64,000 nt of DNA from Bog-473 sp963804055 (lineage in GTDB: Bacteria > Actinomycetota > Acidimicrobiia > Acidimicrobiales > RAAP-2): the NCBI GenBank assembly GCA_963804055.1, contig CAWDOU010000001.1:1047719-1111718 (forward strand). Reading direction: 5' to 3'. Position 1 is the stretch's first letter; each line of letters starts with the position of its first letter. The notes beneath the pieces were generated by a model that made no database searches, had not been told where the DNA came from, and worked only from the letters and a program-made list of their open reading frames with translations. The position numbers and the translations under genes were made by a program. Positions 53,486 through 63,200 of the stretch are shown one piece after another.

Positions 53486-56365
53486 TCATCCGGGGGGAGC
53501 GAGCACGGTTGCGCCGACCGCCACGACCCGCGCGTTCTGCGCCACGGGGTGCGACCCCAGGTCCACCGTGAGAATGGAGGTGGACGCCCCGTAGGACCAG
53601 CTCTGGCCGCCGAGCTTCCGTCCGTCGACCGTGACCTGGTTCGGACGGGTGACATCCATGACCTTTATGGTGGTGGCGACAGAGCCGGGTTCGCCCGGAT
53701 AGCTGCCCTGGGCGCGACCGATGGTGACCCGGACGGACGCCCGCCCGTTGGTGGGGGTGCTCGAAGAGGTGGTGATCAGGGTCTGGGTGCGCTGGCCCTT
53801 GGTGTAGCCCAGACCAGTCCCGGCGTCGCCGTAGAGATCGAAGCTTCCCCGCGATCCGGGATAGACGAGAGCGGTGAGCGAGTGCAACGGTCCGGTGCCA
53901 CCGGTCGAGGGCTGCTCCGTCACGATCCCCCCCTGGCGAACGAAGACGGGCATCTGATTGAGGGGCACCGCCATCGTGGCCGACGACGGCCCGCTGAACG
54001 TGGCGCCGGTGAAGAAGTCGACCCACTTGCCCGGCGGGAACCACACTGTGGTCGACACCGTGTCCCCGGGCGTGGTCACGGGGGCCACCAGCATGTCCGG
54101 CCCGTAGAGGTACTCGGTCGGGTTCTGGTAGGCGGAGGGCTGGTCGGGATAGTCGAGGTAGAGGGGGCGTGCCATCGGGAGTCCGGTTTGATGGGCCTGT
54201 GCGGCCAAGGTGTAGGTGTACGGCAGCAGCGCTTCACGCAGTCGTAGGAAGGTTTCGGTGATCCCCTGGACCGGCTGCGGATACTCCCAGGGGAGACGGT
54301 TCTCGTCGTTGGAGTGGAGCCGGAGGATCGGCTGGAACGTTCCCAGTTGGACCCATCTGTCGTAGAGGTCGGGGGGATCGGCGCCCGCCTGGGTGGGAGG
54401 CGGGCCGAGGTAGCTCCCGATGTCGGTGCTCACGTACGGCTCGCCGATCGTCGCCTCGTCGGGAACCAGGGCTGCCGAAGCGGCGAGGGTGTTCCAGGTT
54501 CCCCATGCGTCGCCGGTGAAGGCGAGGGTTGACGTGTGGTTCGACCACGCCCCCGCCGGATACACCTGCTGCGGCTCGCCGTTCGAGCCCCCGATACGGG
54601 CCAGGACGAAGCCGCGCTGACCGACGTTGACCATGTCCTGGGCGTAGAGGTGATCGATCCACGCATCGGGAGTCACCCCGTCGGAGGACACGACCGAGTC
54701 GTCGCAACACCAGTCGAGCCACCAGAAGGAGACTCCCTGGCTCTGGAGTGGCTGCTGGAGGGCGAAGTTGGACTCCGCCTGTGGGATCGAGCTCCAATCC
54801 CACACCTTGCACGTTCCGTTGGTGCAGGTCGAGGAGGCGAGGTCGTTTCCTGCAATGCGCTCGGTCTGCGGCAACTTGGGGTCGTTGTCCTCGATGCTCG
54901 AGTGGATGTTCAGCGTCACGTCGATGCCATGGGAGCTCGCCCAGTGAAGGAACGACGACGGGGAGGGGAAGAGCGAGGGGTTCCATTCCCATCCGTTCCA
55001 GTCGTTCGGCGCCTTCCAGTCGGTATCGAGCGAGAGGGTATTGAGAGGCACGTCACTGCGGACGAATTGGGGGTAGAGCGTGTTCTCGATTGTGCTGCTC
55101 GAATACGGCGTGTAGTCGGAGTACCACACACCGAAGACGTTGCGGGGGAGGAGCGGGGCGGCGCCCGTCACGCGGGCCAACGTGCGCAAGGCCCCGCTGT
55201 AGTCGTCTCCGTAGACGAAGAGGTACCCGTCCTCGACGTCGCCGGTGGAAGAGCGGGGCGTGACCCACCCGTTCGTGGTCCACACGGCACTCTGGGTGTC
55301 GTCCAGCAGGCGCCAACCGGCCGTGTCGAGGAGCCCGTCGGTGTTGAGAGGCTGGATGACGGCCTGGCAGGTGGCTCCCGACTCTCCGGGCCCGCAGACG
55401 GGGAGGTCGTTGTAGGTGTCGGTGTCGAACCCCCGGAACCACCCCCCGAGCGGCCCGTTCGAGGCGAGTGCGGGTGTCGGCGAACCGCTGGGGCCGACGG
55501 CCAGCGTGTCGAGGCCCAGATCGAAGCTGTTCGGCGTGGTGCTGACCACCTTGATGGAGTTCGTGCCCGACTTCAGAGGCACGGCGGCGGTGAGCGTCGT
55601 CCATGGCTCGGCCGCGGAGGTGGGCGCGGCGGCGAGGCTCTGTTGGAGCCGGCCGTTCACAATCAGGTCGAGGGCACTCGTGGTCGGTGCGAGTGGCGGC
55701 GTGGTCACGTTGGAATACCGCAGGGAGATGACCGTGGTGCCTGCTTTGGAGCCGATGACGTGCCAGGTGACGCTGGCTCCCGACTTGACGAAGAATCCGG
55801 CGTACCCTGCGGTGCTCTCGTAGCCGTCGAAGGTCTGGCTCAGGGCTGCCCCGCCGGCCATCGTCGCCGCGCCGGCCTGACAGACCTGGCCGAACGTGCA
55901 CTCCCAGTCCCACGTCGGTGCCACCGTGGACGCGTGGCCTCGGACAACGAGCCGCAGGGAGGTGTTGAGCGGGGTGAACGGTCCTGACGCAAGCTTGTAG
56001 CGCAGCGTGGCCCGGCTGGTCCGTACGGTCAGCCAGCCGGCTGCGGTGGAGACCGAATACCTGGGCACCGCCATCCGCCGGTTGAGGATGTTCACCGTCG
56101 GATCGTTCTCGAAATGCTGCGTAGGGGAGTACTCGAGTCGGAGCAGGCTCGTCGTCAGGACCTCGATGCGCACGTCCCCCCGGTGCACGATGGCCGAACG
56201 ATGGGCCGCCCCCGCCGCCATGTCGACCGGCGTCGCCAAATTCACCGGAGCCGCGTCACGGGTTGCCGCACCGGTGGAATGGGCACCCGACGGGGCTGCG
56301 GCCGCCACGAGAATGGCCAGCCCCAGTGCCAGGCACGAGAGCCCGGACAGCACGCGGCGTTTCAA
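53486..56365 (-). CDS. Secreted glycoside hydrolase family 31 enzyme
   Basis: 959 residues. The signal peptide KRRVLSGLSCLALGLAILVA ends PSGAHS. A beta-sandwich region includes a carbohydrate-binding-like segment (AGYAGFFVKSGASVTWHVIG) inserted before the barrel. The GH31 barrel starts near NVFGVWYSDYTPYSSS; the nucleophile is probably the Asp in FWWLDWCCDD, and the acid/base Asp in FTGDAWGTWNTL. Further landmarks are FQPILRLHSNDENRLPWEYP, RLREALLPYTYTLAAQAH, GLPMARPLYLDYP and VWFPPGKWVDFFTG. A TTG start at 56365 is chosen because AGGGG lies seven bases upstream and it gives the signal peptide directly. Likely an alpha-glucosidase or alpha-xylosidase acting outside the cell; specificity is unknown. 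Confidence 0.87.
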   Translation of the reverse strand: MKRRVLSGLSCLALGLAILVAAAAPSGAHSTGAATRDAAPVNLATPVDMAAGAAHRSAIVHRGDVRIEVLTTSLLRLEYSPTQHFENDPTVNILNRRMAVPRYSVSTAAGWLTVRTSRATLRYKLASGPFTPLNTSLRLVVRGHASTVAPTWDWECTFGQVCQAGAATMAGGAALSQTFDGYESTAGYAGFFVKSGASVTWHVIGSKAGTTVISLRYSNVTTPPLAPTTSALDLIVNGRLQQSLAAAPTSAAEPWTTLTAAVPLKSGTNSIKVVSTTPNSFDLGLDTLAVGPSGSPTPALASNGPLGGWFRGFDTDTYNDLPVCGPGESGATCQAVIQPLNTDGLLDTAGWRLLDDTQSAVWTTNGWVTPRSSTGDVEDGYLFVYGDDYSGALRTLARVTGAAPLLPRNVFGVWYSDYTPYSSSTIENTLYPQFVRSDVPLNTLSLDTDWKAPNDWNGWEWNPSLFPSPSSFLHWASSHGIDVTLNIHSSIEDNDPKLPQTERIAGNDLASSTCTNGTCKVWDWSSIPQAESNFALQQPLQSQGVSFWWLDWCCDDSVVSSDGVTPDAWIDHLYAQDMVNVGQRGFVLARIGGSNGEPQQVYPAGAWSNHTSTLAFTGDAWGTWNTLAASAALVPDEATIGEPYVSTDIGSYLGPPPTQAGADPPDLYDRWVQLGTFQPILRLHSNDENRLPWEYPQPVQGITETFLRLREALLPYTYTLAAQAHQTGLPMARPLYLDYPDQPSAYQNPTEYLYGPDMLVAPVTTPGDTVSTTVWFPPGKWVDFFTGATFSGPSSATMAVPLNQMPVFVRQGGIVTEQPSTGGTGPLHSLTALVYPGSRGSFDLYGDAGTGLGYTKGQRTQTLITTSSSTPTNGRASVRVTIGRAQGSYPGEPGSVATTIKVMDVTRPNQVTVDGRKLGGQSWSYGASTSILTVDLGSHPVAQNARVVAVGATVLAPPG

Positions 56366-56432
56366 CCGGTCACCCCTGGGTTCGCCATCCGGCGTCGTCT
56401 TGCTGAAAGTCGGGCGTCGAGCAGTGTCGAGC

Positions 56433-56961
56433 TCATGCCAGTGCGAGGCCGGCGGAGAATGCCTTCCCCGGCTGGAGCGCGGCCTGGAGCAGCAGGACGA
56501 CGATCCCGACGCCCAGGCCGCCCCCGATGTGCGCCAGCACGCGCCACCCGACGACCCCGGCGCAGCGAGCGGCGACATATCCCCAGTAGCCCAACGACGC
56601 GGCCTCGATCCACAGGGTCACTCGAATCGCAACGGTGAGCGACGCGCCGCAGGCAAACAGAAGACTGGCGATCGCCAGCGGTGGGACGCACAGGAGCAGA
56701 AAGTGCTTCGGATCTGACGATGGGTATCAGCTCGTTCCCGGTGAGCCCTCGGCCCAGCTCGACTTGTGTGGCCAGCGAACCGGAGAACAGATGAGCAATG
56801 AACATGGCGAGAACCGGGCCCGCGATGACGGCAACGACGTCGATCAATCGCAGCTGCTGCCACCCGTCGTAAATGATGAGGACGCTCATCAGGGTGATGG
56901 TGGCGTAGACGACTCGGTCGACGAGAATGGGCCGGTTCAGGCTGGCCAGAGCATGTGTCAT
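56433..56961 (-). CDS. Multi-pass membrane protein, frameshifted
   Basis: The N-terminal part starts at ATG 56961 (MTHALASLNRPILVDRVVYA) and contains hydrophobic segments up to about 56700; the C-terminal part, in the next frame, continues HFLLLCVPPLAIASLLFACG and ends AFSAGLALA. The joint is near KHFLLL at about 56700 and the whole interval is one base too long. Joined, it is ~175 residues with four or five membrane helices, including VVAVIAGPVLAMFIAHLFSG and AHIGGGLGVGIVVLLLQAAL. Family not recognised. It lies 67 bp upstream of the GH31 gene in the same direction. Confidence 0.6.
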
Positions 56962-57092
56962 GGGCGTTGGCACCCCTGAAGTTATAGACGTAGTGTCCGA
57001 GGACGTCATCCCGACCGGCATGACCATCGCATGAGGAGAGTGCGCATTGCCCGAGGACGTCGAGGCGACGCAGCCGATGATCTTCCTGGCGG

Positions 57093-58502
57093 ATGAGACG
57101 ACTCGCGTCGCCATGTCCCGTCGGTAATGCCGTGAGGCAAGCCGCCCTCACAGTCGGTTGGCGCGAGAGGGGCTTGGCCGTGGCGTCGCTCGCATGCGGC
57201 GCGCTGCTCCTCGTCGCAGTCCTGGTCTTCGCACTACGGAACCTGGGATTTCTCATCGTCGGATTGGTCGGTCTGGCCTTGCTGGTCGGGGGAGCATGGC
57301 TGGTCATCACCGAGAGGGTGCCCCGCCGGGCTGTCGGTGTCATCGGAGTGGTCTCGGGCGGGGCTCTCATCGTTGTCGCCGTGATCCGCGCCGAGCCTCA
57401 CGGTGATCGCCCCGTGGTCGCACTCACGGTCACTGCACTGCTCTTTGTGGCCGCGGTGGGGTTCGCGAGAGCAGCGCTCGCCCGCCACCTCCACGAACGG
57501 GATGCCCGTCGGCCGGTGACGGTCACACGACCTCGACGGGCGGTTCTCATCTGCAATCCCTGGTCCGGAGGTGGCAAGGTCGAGAAGTTCGGTCTCGCGG
57601 AGCTGGCCCAGAGCCTCGGCGTCGAGGTCGTCATGCTCGATCACGGGCTCGACCTCGAACAACTGGCTCGAGATGCCGTCGCCCGTGGGGCCGACTGTCT
57701 CGCCATGGCCGGCGGTGACGGTTCCCAGGCTCTGGTCGCGTCCATTGCGATCGAACACGACCTCCCATTCGTCTGCGTCTCGGCCGGGACACGAAACCAT
57801 TTCGCGCTCGACCTCGGGATCGACCGGGAAGATCCGAGACTGAGCCTCGACGCCTTCCGGGACGGTATCGAACGCCGTATCGACTATGCCACCGTCGGCG
57901 ATCGGCTTTTCGTGAACAATGTCTCGCTCGGCATTTACGCCACCATCGTGCAACAGCCGGGCTACCGCGACGCGAAGCCGGAGGTCACCAAGGCTTTGCT
58001 CCCAGAGATGCTGGGGACGGCGCAGGAACCGTTCGACCTGCAGTTCGACGACCCTGACGGCACGGAGGTCAACGGCGCGTTCCTGATCCAGGTCTCGAAC
58101 AACCCGTACGTGCTCGGCGCCACCCTCGACGCATCACAGCGGCGCCGGCTCGATACAGGGACGCTCGGTGTCGTCGCGATCACCGCGTCGACCGGGAGGG
58201 AGGCCGCGGAAGTGGTGACGCTGTCGGCACTCGGCCAGCGGCGCCGGAGCCGCCACTGGCACGAATTCACCGCGGCGCGCTTCGAGGTCCGTTCACGATC
58301 GGGAAGAGCATTCGCCGGCATTGACGGCGAGGCTCTCGAGCTCGAGACCCCCCTCGAGTTCGAGATCCATCCTCGGGGTCTGAAGCTGTTGGTCCCCAGG
58401 GGCAACCTGACCGCCGCGGAACGCCGTCACGCACGGGATGTCTCGGGCCGCGACCTGATCGCACTCGCCCGGGGCGTCGATCCGATCGCCGAGAAGGGCT
58501 GA
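57093..58502 (+). CDS. Diacylglycerol-kinase-family lipid kinase with N-terminal membrane helices
   Basis: 469 residues. The first ~130 residues hold about four hydrophobic segments (for example ASLACGALLLVAVLVFAL and VVALTVTALLFVAAVGFA). The kinase domain begins VLICNPWSGGGKVEKFGLAE and has the catalytic loop LAMAGGDGSQALVAS (GGDGS), CVSAGTRNHFALDLGIDRED and LFVNNVSLGIYATIVQQ, ending with the usual beta-sandwich (FAGIDGEALELETPLEFEI). It could phosphorylate diacylglycerol or a sphingoid/undecaprenyl-like lipid. The start is uncertain: ATG 57093 has only a weak site, and GTG 57132 is an alternative. Confidence 0.87.
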   Translation: MRRLASPCPVGNAVRQAALTVGWRERGLAVASLACGALLLVAVLVFALRNLGFLIVGLVGLALLVGGAWLVITERVPRRAVGVIGVVSGGALIVVAVIRAEPHGDRPVVALTVTALLFVAAVGFARAALARHLHERDARRPVTVTRPRRAVLICNPWSGGGKVEKFGLAELAQSLGVEVVMLDHGLDLEQLARDAVARGADCLAMAGGDGSQALVASIAIEHDLPFVCVSAGTRNHFALDLGIDREDPRLSLDAFRDGIERRIDYATVGDRLFVNNVSLGIYATIVQQPGYRDAKPEVTKALLPEMLGTAQEPFDLQFDDPDGTEVNGAFLIQVSNNPYVLGATLDASQRRRLDTGTLGVVAITASTGREAAEVVTLSALGQRRRSRHWHEFTAARFEVRSRSGRAFAGIDGEALELETPLEFEIHPRGLKLLVPRGNLTAAERRHARDVSGRDLIALARGVDPIAEKG

Positions 58503-58569
58503 CGCTCGAGCCGGACACGACCCAACTCTTGCAACCGCTGTCGCCCCAACGGGGGTCAAGCGGTCAAGC

Positions 58570-58601
58570 CCACAACGTGCGCCCCCCACAACGTGCGCCC
58601 C
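58570..58601. repeat. 16-bp perfect tandem duplication at the tRNA 3' end
   Basis: CCACAACGTGCGCCCC occurs twice in direct tandem (58570-58585 and 58586-58601). The second copy includes the last eight bases of the tRNA acceptor stem, so the duplication touches the tRNA end itself. Confidence 0.75.
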
Positions 58602-58639
58602 TCGGGATTCGAACCCGAAACCTGCGGATTAAGAGTCCG
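58594..58639 (-). other. 3' half of tRNA-Lys(CTT): probable attachment site (att)
   Basis: The minus strand reads from the anticodon stem to the acceptor end of a tRNA: CGGA-CTCTTAA-TCCG with anticodon CTT, variable loop AGGTT, T-arm TCGGG-TTCGAAT-CCCGA, and GGGGCGC plus A. No D-arm or 5' acceptor half precedes it; homology breaks at the 5' base of the anticodon stem (T instead of the G needed to pair). This is the remnant expected when a tyrosine-recombinase element integrates into a tRNA gene and restores the tRNA with its own copy. The intact tRNA should be at the other end of the element, beyond 64000. Confidence 0.8.
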
Positions 58640-58720
58640 AGTCAGGGGAGTCTGTGGAGTCAGTCCAAGTCTGTGACCTGCGAGTATATCCATTGTCGAT
58701 CCAGGGATTCGGTTGATTTC

Positions 58721-58758
58721 CACCCAGTATCACCCAAATAGTGGGTTGGATAGTGGGG
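58721..58758. repeat. Direct and inverted CACCCA/TGGGT repeats
   Basis: CACCCA occurs at 58721-58726 and 58731-58736, followed by the inverted forms TGGGTT (58742-58747) and AGTGGGG (from 58752). Such clustered short repeats next to an att site can be recombinase or repressor arm sites; this is inference. Confidence 0.4.
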
Positions 58759-58835
58759 GAGATTCTCCGTGGCAGGCCCGCGGGTTGTCATGAATCCGGT
58801 CCCACTCCGCCGGTCTAGCCTGATCTGTCATCTGG

Positions 58836-58841
58836 TATCAT
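58836..58841 (+). promoter_or_regulatory. Candidate -10 element of the XRE-regulator gene
   Basis: TATCAT ends six bases before the GTG start at 58848, which would give a leaderless transcript. The surrounding GGTATCATAACACC has GGT/ACC ends that could be a small operator for autoregulation. Confidence 0.35.
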
Positions 58842-58847
58842 AACACC

Positions 58848-59468
58848 GTGGAGGGAAAAGCCGAGGCGAGCGCAATCCTTCGCGAGTTGCGGCGAGACAA
58901 TGGCCTGACTCAGCGCGACTTGGCCGCGAAGGCTGGTGTCCCTCAATCGACGATCGCAGAAATCGAAGTTGGTCAAAGAGAGCCGTCACTCACTCTCCTG
59001 AGCAGGATCGCCGAGTCCGCCGGCCAGTCGATCGCCATCCGGCTGGCCCCTCTGCTGCGGCACAGTGCGGTTGCCACCGCCAACACGATCAGAGATCGGC
59101 TGTATGGGGACGCGGGCCAAGGGCGGTCACTCGATATTCGTGAGGATGGTGCGCTTCGCGCTGTCATCGATCTGAAAGACGCCCTCCGGCGATCAAGTCA
59201 TGAAGGATTCGATGCCCTTACCAGCCAGGCTCCCAGCCTCGTCGAGGACACACGTTGGGATGCTTTCCTCGCTGCGATAGTCGAAGATGAGGCGGCCAGG
59301 AAGGCGATCTCTCCACCTCGCTGGACCAATGACCCGAATAGGTTCAATCGACCCTTTTGGTATCTGTCCAAGAACCCGAGATTCCACACCTGGGAGATCG
59401 CCAACTCTCCTGGAGCGCTCATCCGTCATGGCGTGTTTGCTGCGGAAGATGAACTTGAGAGTGTCTGA
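58848..59468 (+). CDS. XRE-type helix-turn-helix protein, probable antitoxin/regulator
   Basis: 206 residues. The N-terminal Cro/C1-type domain is clear: ILRELRRDNGLTQRDLAAKA then VPQSTIAEIEVGQREPSLTL. The C-terminal 140 residues are unlike common repressors and end with NRFNRPFWYLSKNPRFHTWE and ALIRHGVFAAEDELESV. It overlaps the nucleotidyltransferase gene by about 20 bp, an arrangement typical of toxin-antitoxin or defence pairs in which the HTH protein controls the operon. The GTG start follows a possible -10 element directly, suggesting leaderless translation. Confidence 0.8.
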   Translation: MEGKAEASAILRELRRDNGLTQRDLAAKAGVPQSTIAEIEVGQREPSLTLLSRIAESAGQSIAIRLAPLLRHSAVATANTIRDRLYGDAGQGRSLDIREDGALRAVIDLKDALRRSSHEGFDALTSQAPSLVEDTRWDAFLAAIVEDEAARKAISPPRWTNDPNRFNRPFWYLSKNPRFHTWEIANSPGALIRHGVFAAEDELESV

Positions 59469-59997
59469 TCTCAACCGGGACGAAATGGAGTCGGCACTCG
59501 CCGAGCTTGCAAACCAACTCAACGCTCTCAACGTCAAGGCCAAGATCTACCTGGTTGGCGGAGCGGTCATGGTGCTTGCCTTCGATGCTCGTTTCAGCAC
59601 CGGAGACATTGATGGATCGATGCATCCCACAGATGACGTTCTCGCCGTCGCCGCTGAAATCGGTGAACGACGAGGTCTCGGTGCAGAATGGCTCAACAAC
59701 TCGGCTCAACAGTTCATACCGATATTCAAGGAGCCCAACTGGCGACCGATTCTCAAGTCGGGGAACGTTGAGATCGTCGCCGCCGATGAGCGATCGATGA
59801 TGGCCATGAAAATGCGTGCCGGCCGTGGGTCGCGGGACCGCCTCGACATCAACTTCCTCGTCAAAAGATGTGGCATCACCAGCGTTGCCGAGGCATTGCA
59901 GCTGTATGAGGAGTTCTTTCCCGAAGACCCGCTTCCAGATCGAACTCTTCCGCTGCTCGACGAAGCCATCGCGGCGCTTGGTCCCCAGTGCCCGTGA
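59449..59997 (+). CDS. Nucleotidyltransferase-fold protein, probable toxin/effector of XRE pair
   Basis: 182 residues. The nucleotidyltransferase signature is near residue 30: KIYLVGGAVMVLAFDARFST followed by GDIDG (GG then D-x-D). AADERSMMAMKMRAGRGSRD and RLDINFLVKRCGITSVAEAL follow, as in DUF6036/AbiEii-like proteins. ATG 59449 and GTG 59461 are both possible starts. It should transfer nucleotides to an unknown target or act as an abortive-infection effector; the pairing with an XRE protein supports a toxin-antitoxin or defence module carried by the integrated element. Confidence 0.75.
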   Translation: MNLRVSDLNRDEMESALAELANQLNALNVKAKIYLVGGAVMVLAFDARFSTGDIDGSMHPTDDVLAVAAEIGERRGLGAEWLNNSAQQFIPIFKEPNWRPILKSGNVEIVAADERSMMAMKMRAGRGSRDRLDINFLVKRCGITSVAEALQLYEEFFPEDPLPDRTLPLLDEAIAALGPQCP

Positions 59998-60233
59998 CTT
60001 CGTCGGCAGTCGAGGCTCGGCCTATGGGGCATAAGCCCTAGAGCGCGCCTGAAACCCACCAACCCTTGTGTGCCGAAGCGGGTCTACTCCAGAACGAGCG
60101 CCACGTTGTAGGGCTGTATGGCGGTCTCGCGGCGATGGTACACGTCGAAAGCGAGAGCCCGTCCCCCGAGGTCGTGGCCATCGCCTCGTTTCGTCATCCC
60201 ATTGGGCCATCGCCTTCGCATTCGTGTGCTTGC

Positions 60234-63200
60234 TCACAGCTCGACGCCTCTTCCCGCGTCAACGTGCGCTTGTATCTCAGCGCTACCAATGGTTCGAGAT
60301 TGGTTACTCTCGACACGACTGAGAGCGGTGGCACGGTCGGCCGCGGCCAGTGCCCGCTGGCGTTGACTCGTCTGTTCGATACTGATCGTGTTGCCCAGCT
60401 TGCCAACTGGGTTCTGTCCGCTGAGGTGCCAGCGGTCCCGGTAGGCGGCGATGGTCGAGACTTCCCTTATCCAGCGTTCGCGCCGGGCCGGGGAAGCTGG
60501 CGGGGTCCCGAGACGTTGTATCCAACTCTCGCCGGACTCCACGGCTTGGTCGGCCAGTGAACGGGCTCGCCCTTCCATGGCCTGGTCACGCTCGATTAGC
60601 GCGTACGCTAGCTCGGGGTCGCTCACGCGCTGGATCCGGGGGATGAGGCCGGCGATCAGGTTGTCGGCTTGCCGGTTCCGACCACCGGCCGCCTGGGTCC
60701 AGCGATCCACCCGGCCGTGCAGTACAGCGGCAACGTCGACAGCATCGGCCAAGGATCGGCCGGCTACCAGGCGAGGAAGAGCGGCCTCTATGTCGAGGCC
60801 ACGGGCTTCGGCGTCGCGGAAGGCGGCCTGAAGCGGGCCGTACGCTGCGCTGGCCCGAACTGTCTCGAGTTCTGCGCCACTCAGTCCTGATCGGGCGAGG
60901 AGGCTATCCCAGCGTTCTTGCTGGGCCATCGTGGCCAACGTCAGGTATTCGGCGGACAGCCTTTCCATACCCTCGGCCTCCGCCGATTGGCGCTGGATCA
61001 TGTCGTGGGCGGCCACGTCGGCCCCCTGGTTGCGCAAGACCCCGACCAGAACCTCCTTGACACTTATCGGTTCGAATGCTTGGTCGTGGGAGGTCTGTGG
61101 GTCAGGGTCGTAGTGGGTGTCGACGTACAGGCAGTTGGATGCCCGACCTCTCGTGGCCATGACGTAGAGCACTTCGCGGGTGGTCGTCGTTGAGACCAGA
61201 GCGTGGGCGGTGTCGACCGTGCGGCCTTGCGCCCGATGCGCGCTCGATGCGTAGGCCAGCTCGAGATGTTCGGAGACGTAGGCGGCCGGGAGGACTACCA
61301 CGCCGCCACCGTTCGCCCGTTGCACCGTCATCGTCCCATCGTGATGCGTCGCTGTGACAACCCATCGATCACCGTTGCGGACCCAGTGTTGTCCCGTGGA
61401 AAGGCGTCGGTCGTTCTGGCGACTGATCACCAGGTCGCCAACCCCCGCTCTTCCTCCCCCCGCCACCGCCAACCCGTGCTCACTCACCGCACGGGCGACG
61501 ACTCGGTCGGCCCGGGCCCGGTCGTTGAGTTCGCTCACGGTACGAAGGTCGCCGGCGATCATCAGGCTTGTCTGACCCGATTCCGTATCGTCTTTCCAGG
61601 CCAAGTACAGGGCGTCGAGCATCTGGTCGCGGTCGCCATCGGCGATCCGGTCGTTGGTCGAGTAGGCATCGATGGCGTCGGGTGAACCCATCCGGAGCTC
61701 GACGCTGGCCCTCTTCTCCCAGAGGTGATGGAAGCGGCGCACGTCGGTCAGTTCGGGAGCGAGACCTTCACGATCGCGCACCAGGGCGGCGAAGGCGCCT
61801 CCGGCCTCGACCGCGCTGAGCTGGCCCTGGTCGCCCACCAAGACGACCTTTGCCCCCGCTCTCGCGGCGGCGCCCACGAGCTCGTCGAGAGCGAAGGTCC
61901 CGGCGAGGGATGCCTCGTCGACGATGACCAACTGGTCTGCTCGGAGGCGCCAACGGGCGAGCTCGTCCTCGGTGGTGCTGATGCGTTGGCGCAGTGGGGC
62001 CCGGACATCCGAGACATTGGGAAGGAATCCGAGTGCGGTGCGGAGTTCCCTGATCTTGCCAACCCGTTCGGCTTCTCGGCGGTGCTCGAAGAGCCATTTG
62101 GCGGTGTTCTCGGTGTCGATGCCGAGTTCGCCCGCCAGCACCTCGGCCGCAGCGGCGGAGGGGGCGAGGCCAAGTACCGAACCCACGCCGTGTTCGGTCT
62201 CCCATGCCGCACGCAGGCCGGCCATCGTGGTGGACTTGCCCGTCCCGGCCGGCCCGATCAAGACGTCGAGTCGGCGCCCCGACGTGGCGATTTGTTCGAT
62301 GGCCAGGATCTGATCAGCGGACAAGGTGTGGTCCCGGCGCGGCAAGTTGGCCTCCGTGACGGCGGCCACTGTGCGCGGAGTGACCGCGGGAGCGCCGAAC
62401 TGACGTCCGGCGTTGAGCAGGCGTCCCTCGGCCTCCAAGAGCGTGGTGGTGGTGTAGACCTCGTGCCCTTTGGCCCGGAACCGACTCGTCCCATCGGGCC
62501 GCCGCAACGCTTCGGGAGTGTGGTGCAGTTCGGGTGCCGAGATGAGCAGCGATTGGCCGAGAGCCAGGTCGACCGTGCGCTCGCCGACGGCGACGCGCTC
62601 GTCGGGCGAGGCGAAGCGGACCCCGTGGAGCTGGCGGTGGACCTCGGCCAGGAGATTGGCTCGACTGAAGGTGGCCCGACGTTCGGCCACCCGTTCGACG
62701 GCGACACCGGCCGCGTCCGACAGAATCCCGTCGGCGAGGTCACCCGTGTGCAGTAGTGGCAGGTCGTTGCGGTCCGCCAGTTCGGCGACCCATGAGATCG
62801 GTTCGTCGCCGATGTCGGCTTCGGCGCGTCGGCGCCAGCCCTCTGTCATCTCGGCCAGGCTGTGATGCTCTTTGGCCGGGCGGGTCTCAAGCGTGGCCCG
62901 GCGCCGCAGCTCGAGCACCTGCGCCGTTGTTGGTTGGCGGCCGTGGGCGGCGACGAACTCGCCCAAGAGCGCTGTCTTGCGTTCCTCGATGGCCGCGGAG
63001 CGCTGGGAGAACTCGGCCATCAGGGCTTCGGAGACGCCGGTCACTTCAAAGCGGAGTCGTTCGGAATGGCGCCGGCTTCTCCCGTCCCAGCCCCAGCCCA
63101 ACTTCTCGGTCAAGAGATCACTGAGCACACCCTGGTGCATCTCGGAGAGGGTGACCACGGACTTGTAGAGGCCCCGCGAATCGAGCGTGCGCCAGACGCC

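Larger units (their letters stand above)
58503..58847. other. 345-bp gene-free junction between chromosome and integrated element
   Basis: No protein gene is supported. The region holds a 16-bp tandem duplication, the displaced 3' half of a tRNA-Lys gene (described separately), a cluster of CACCCA/TGGGT motifs, and a candidate promoter for the regulator at 58848. Base composition becomes visibly less G+C-rich after about 58640. Confidence 0.6.

Noticed and set aside
58594..58639. Intact functional tRNA-Lys gene
   Set aside because: Only the anticodon stem to the 3' end is present; there is no D-arm or 5' acceptor strand upstream, and the first anticodon-stem pair is broken.
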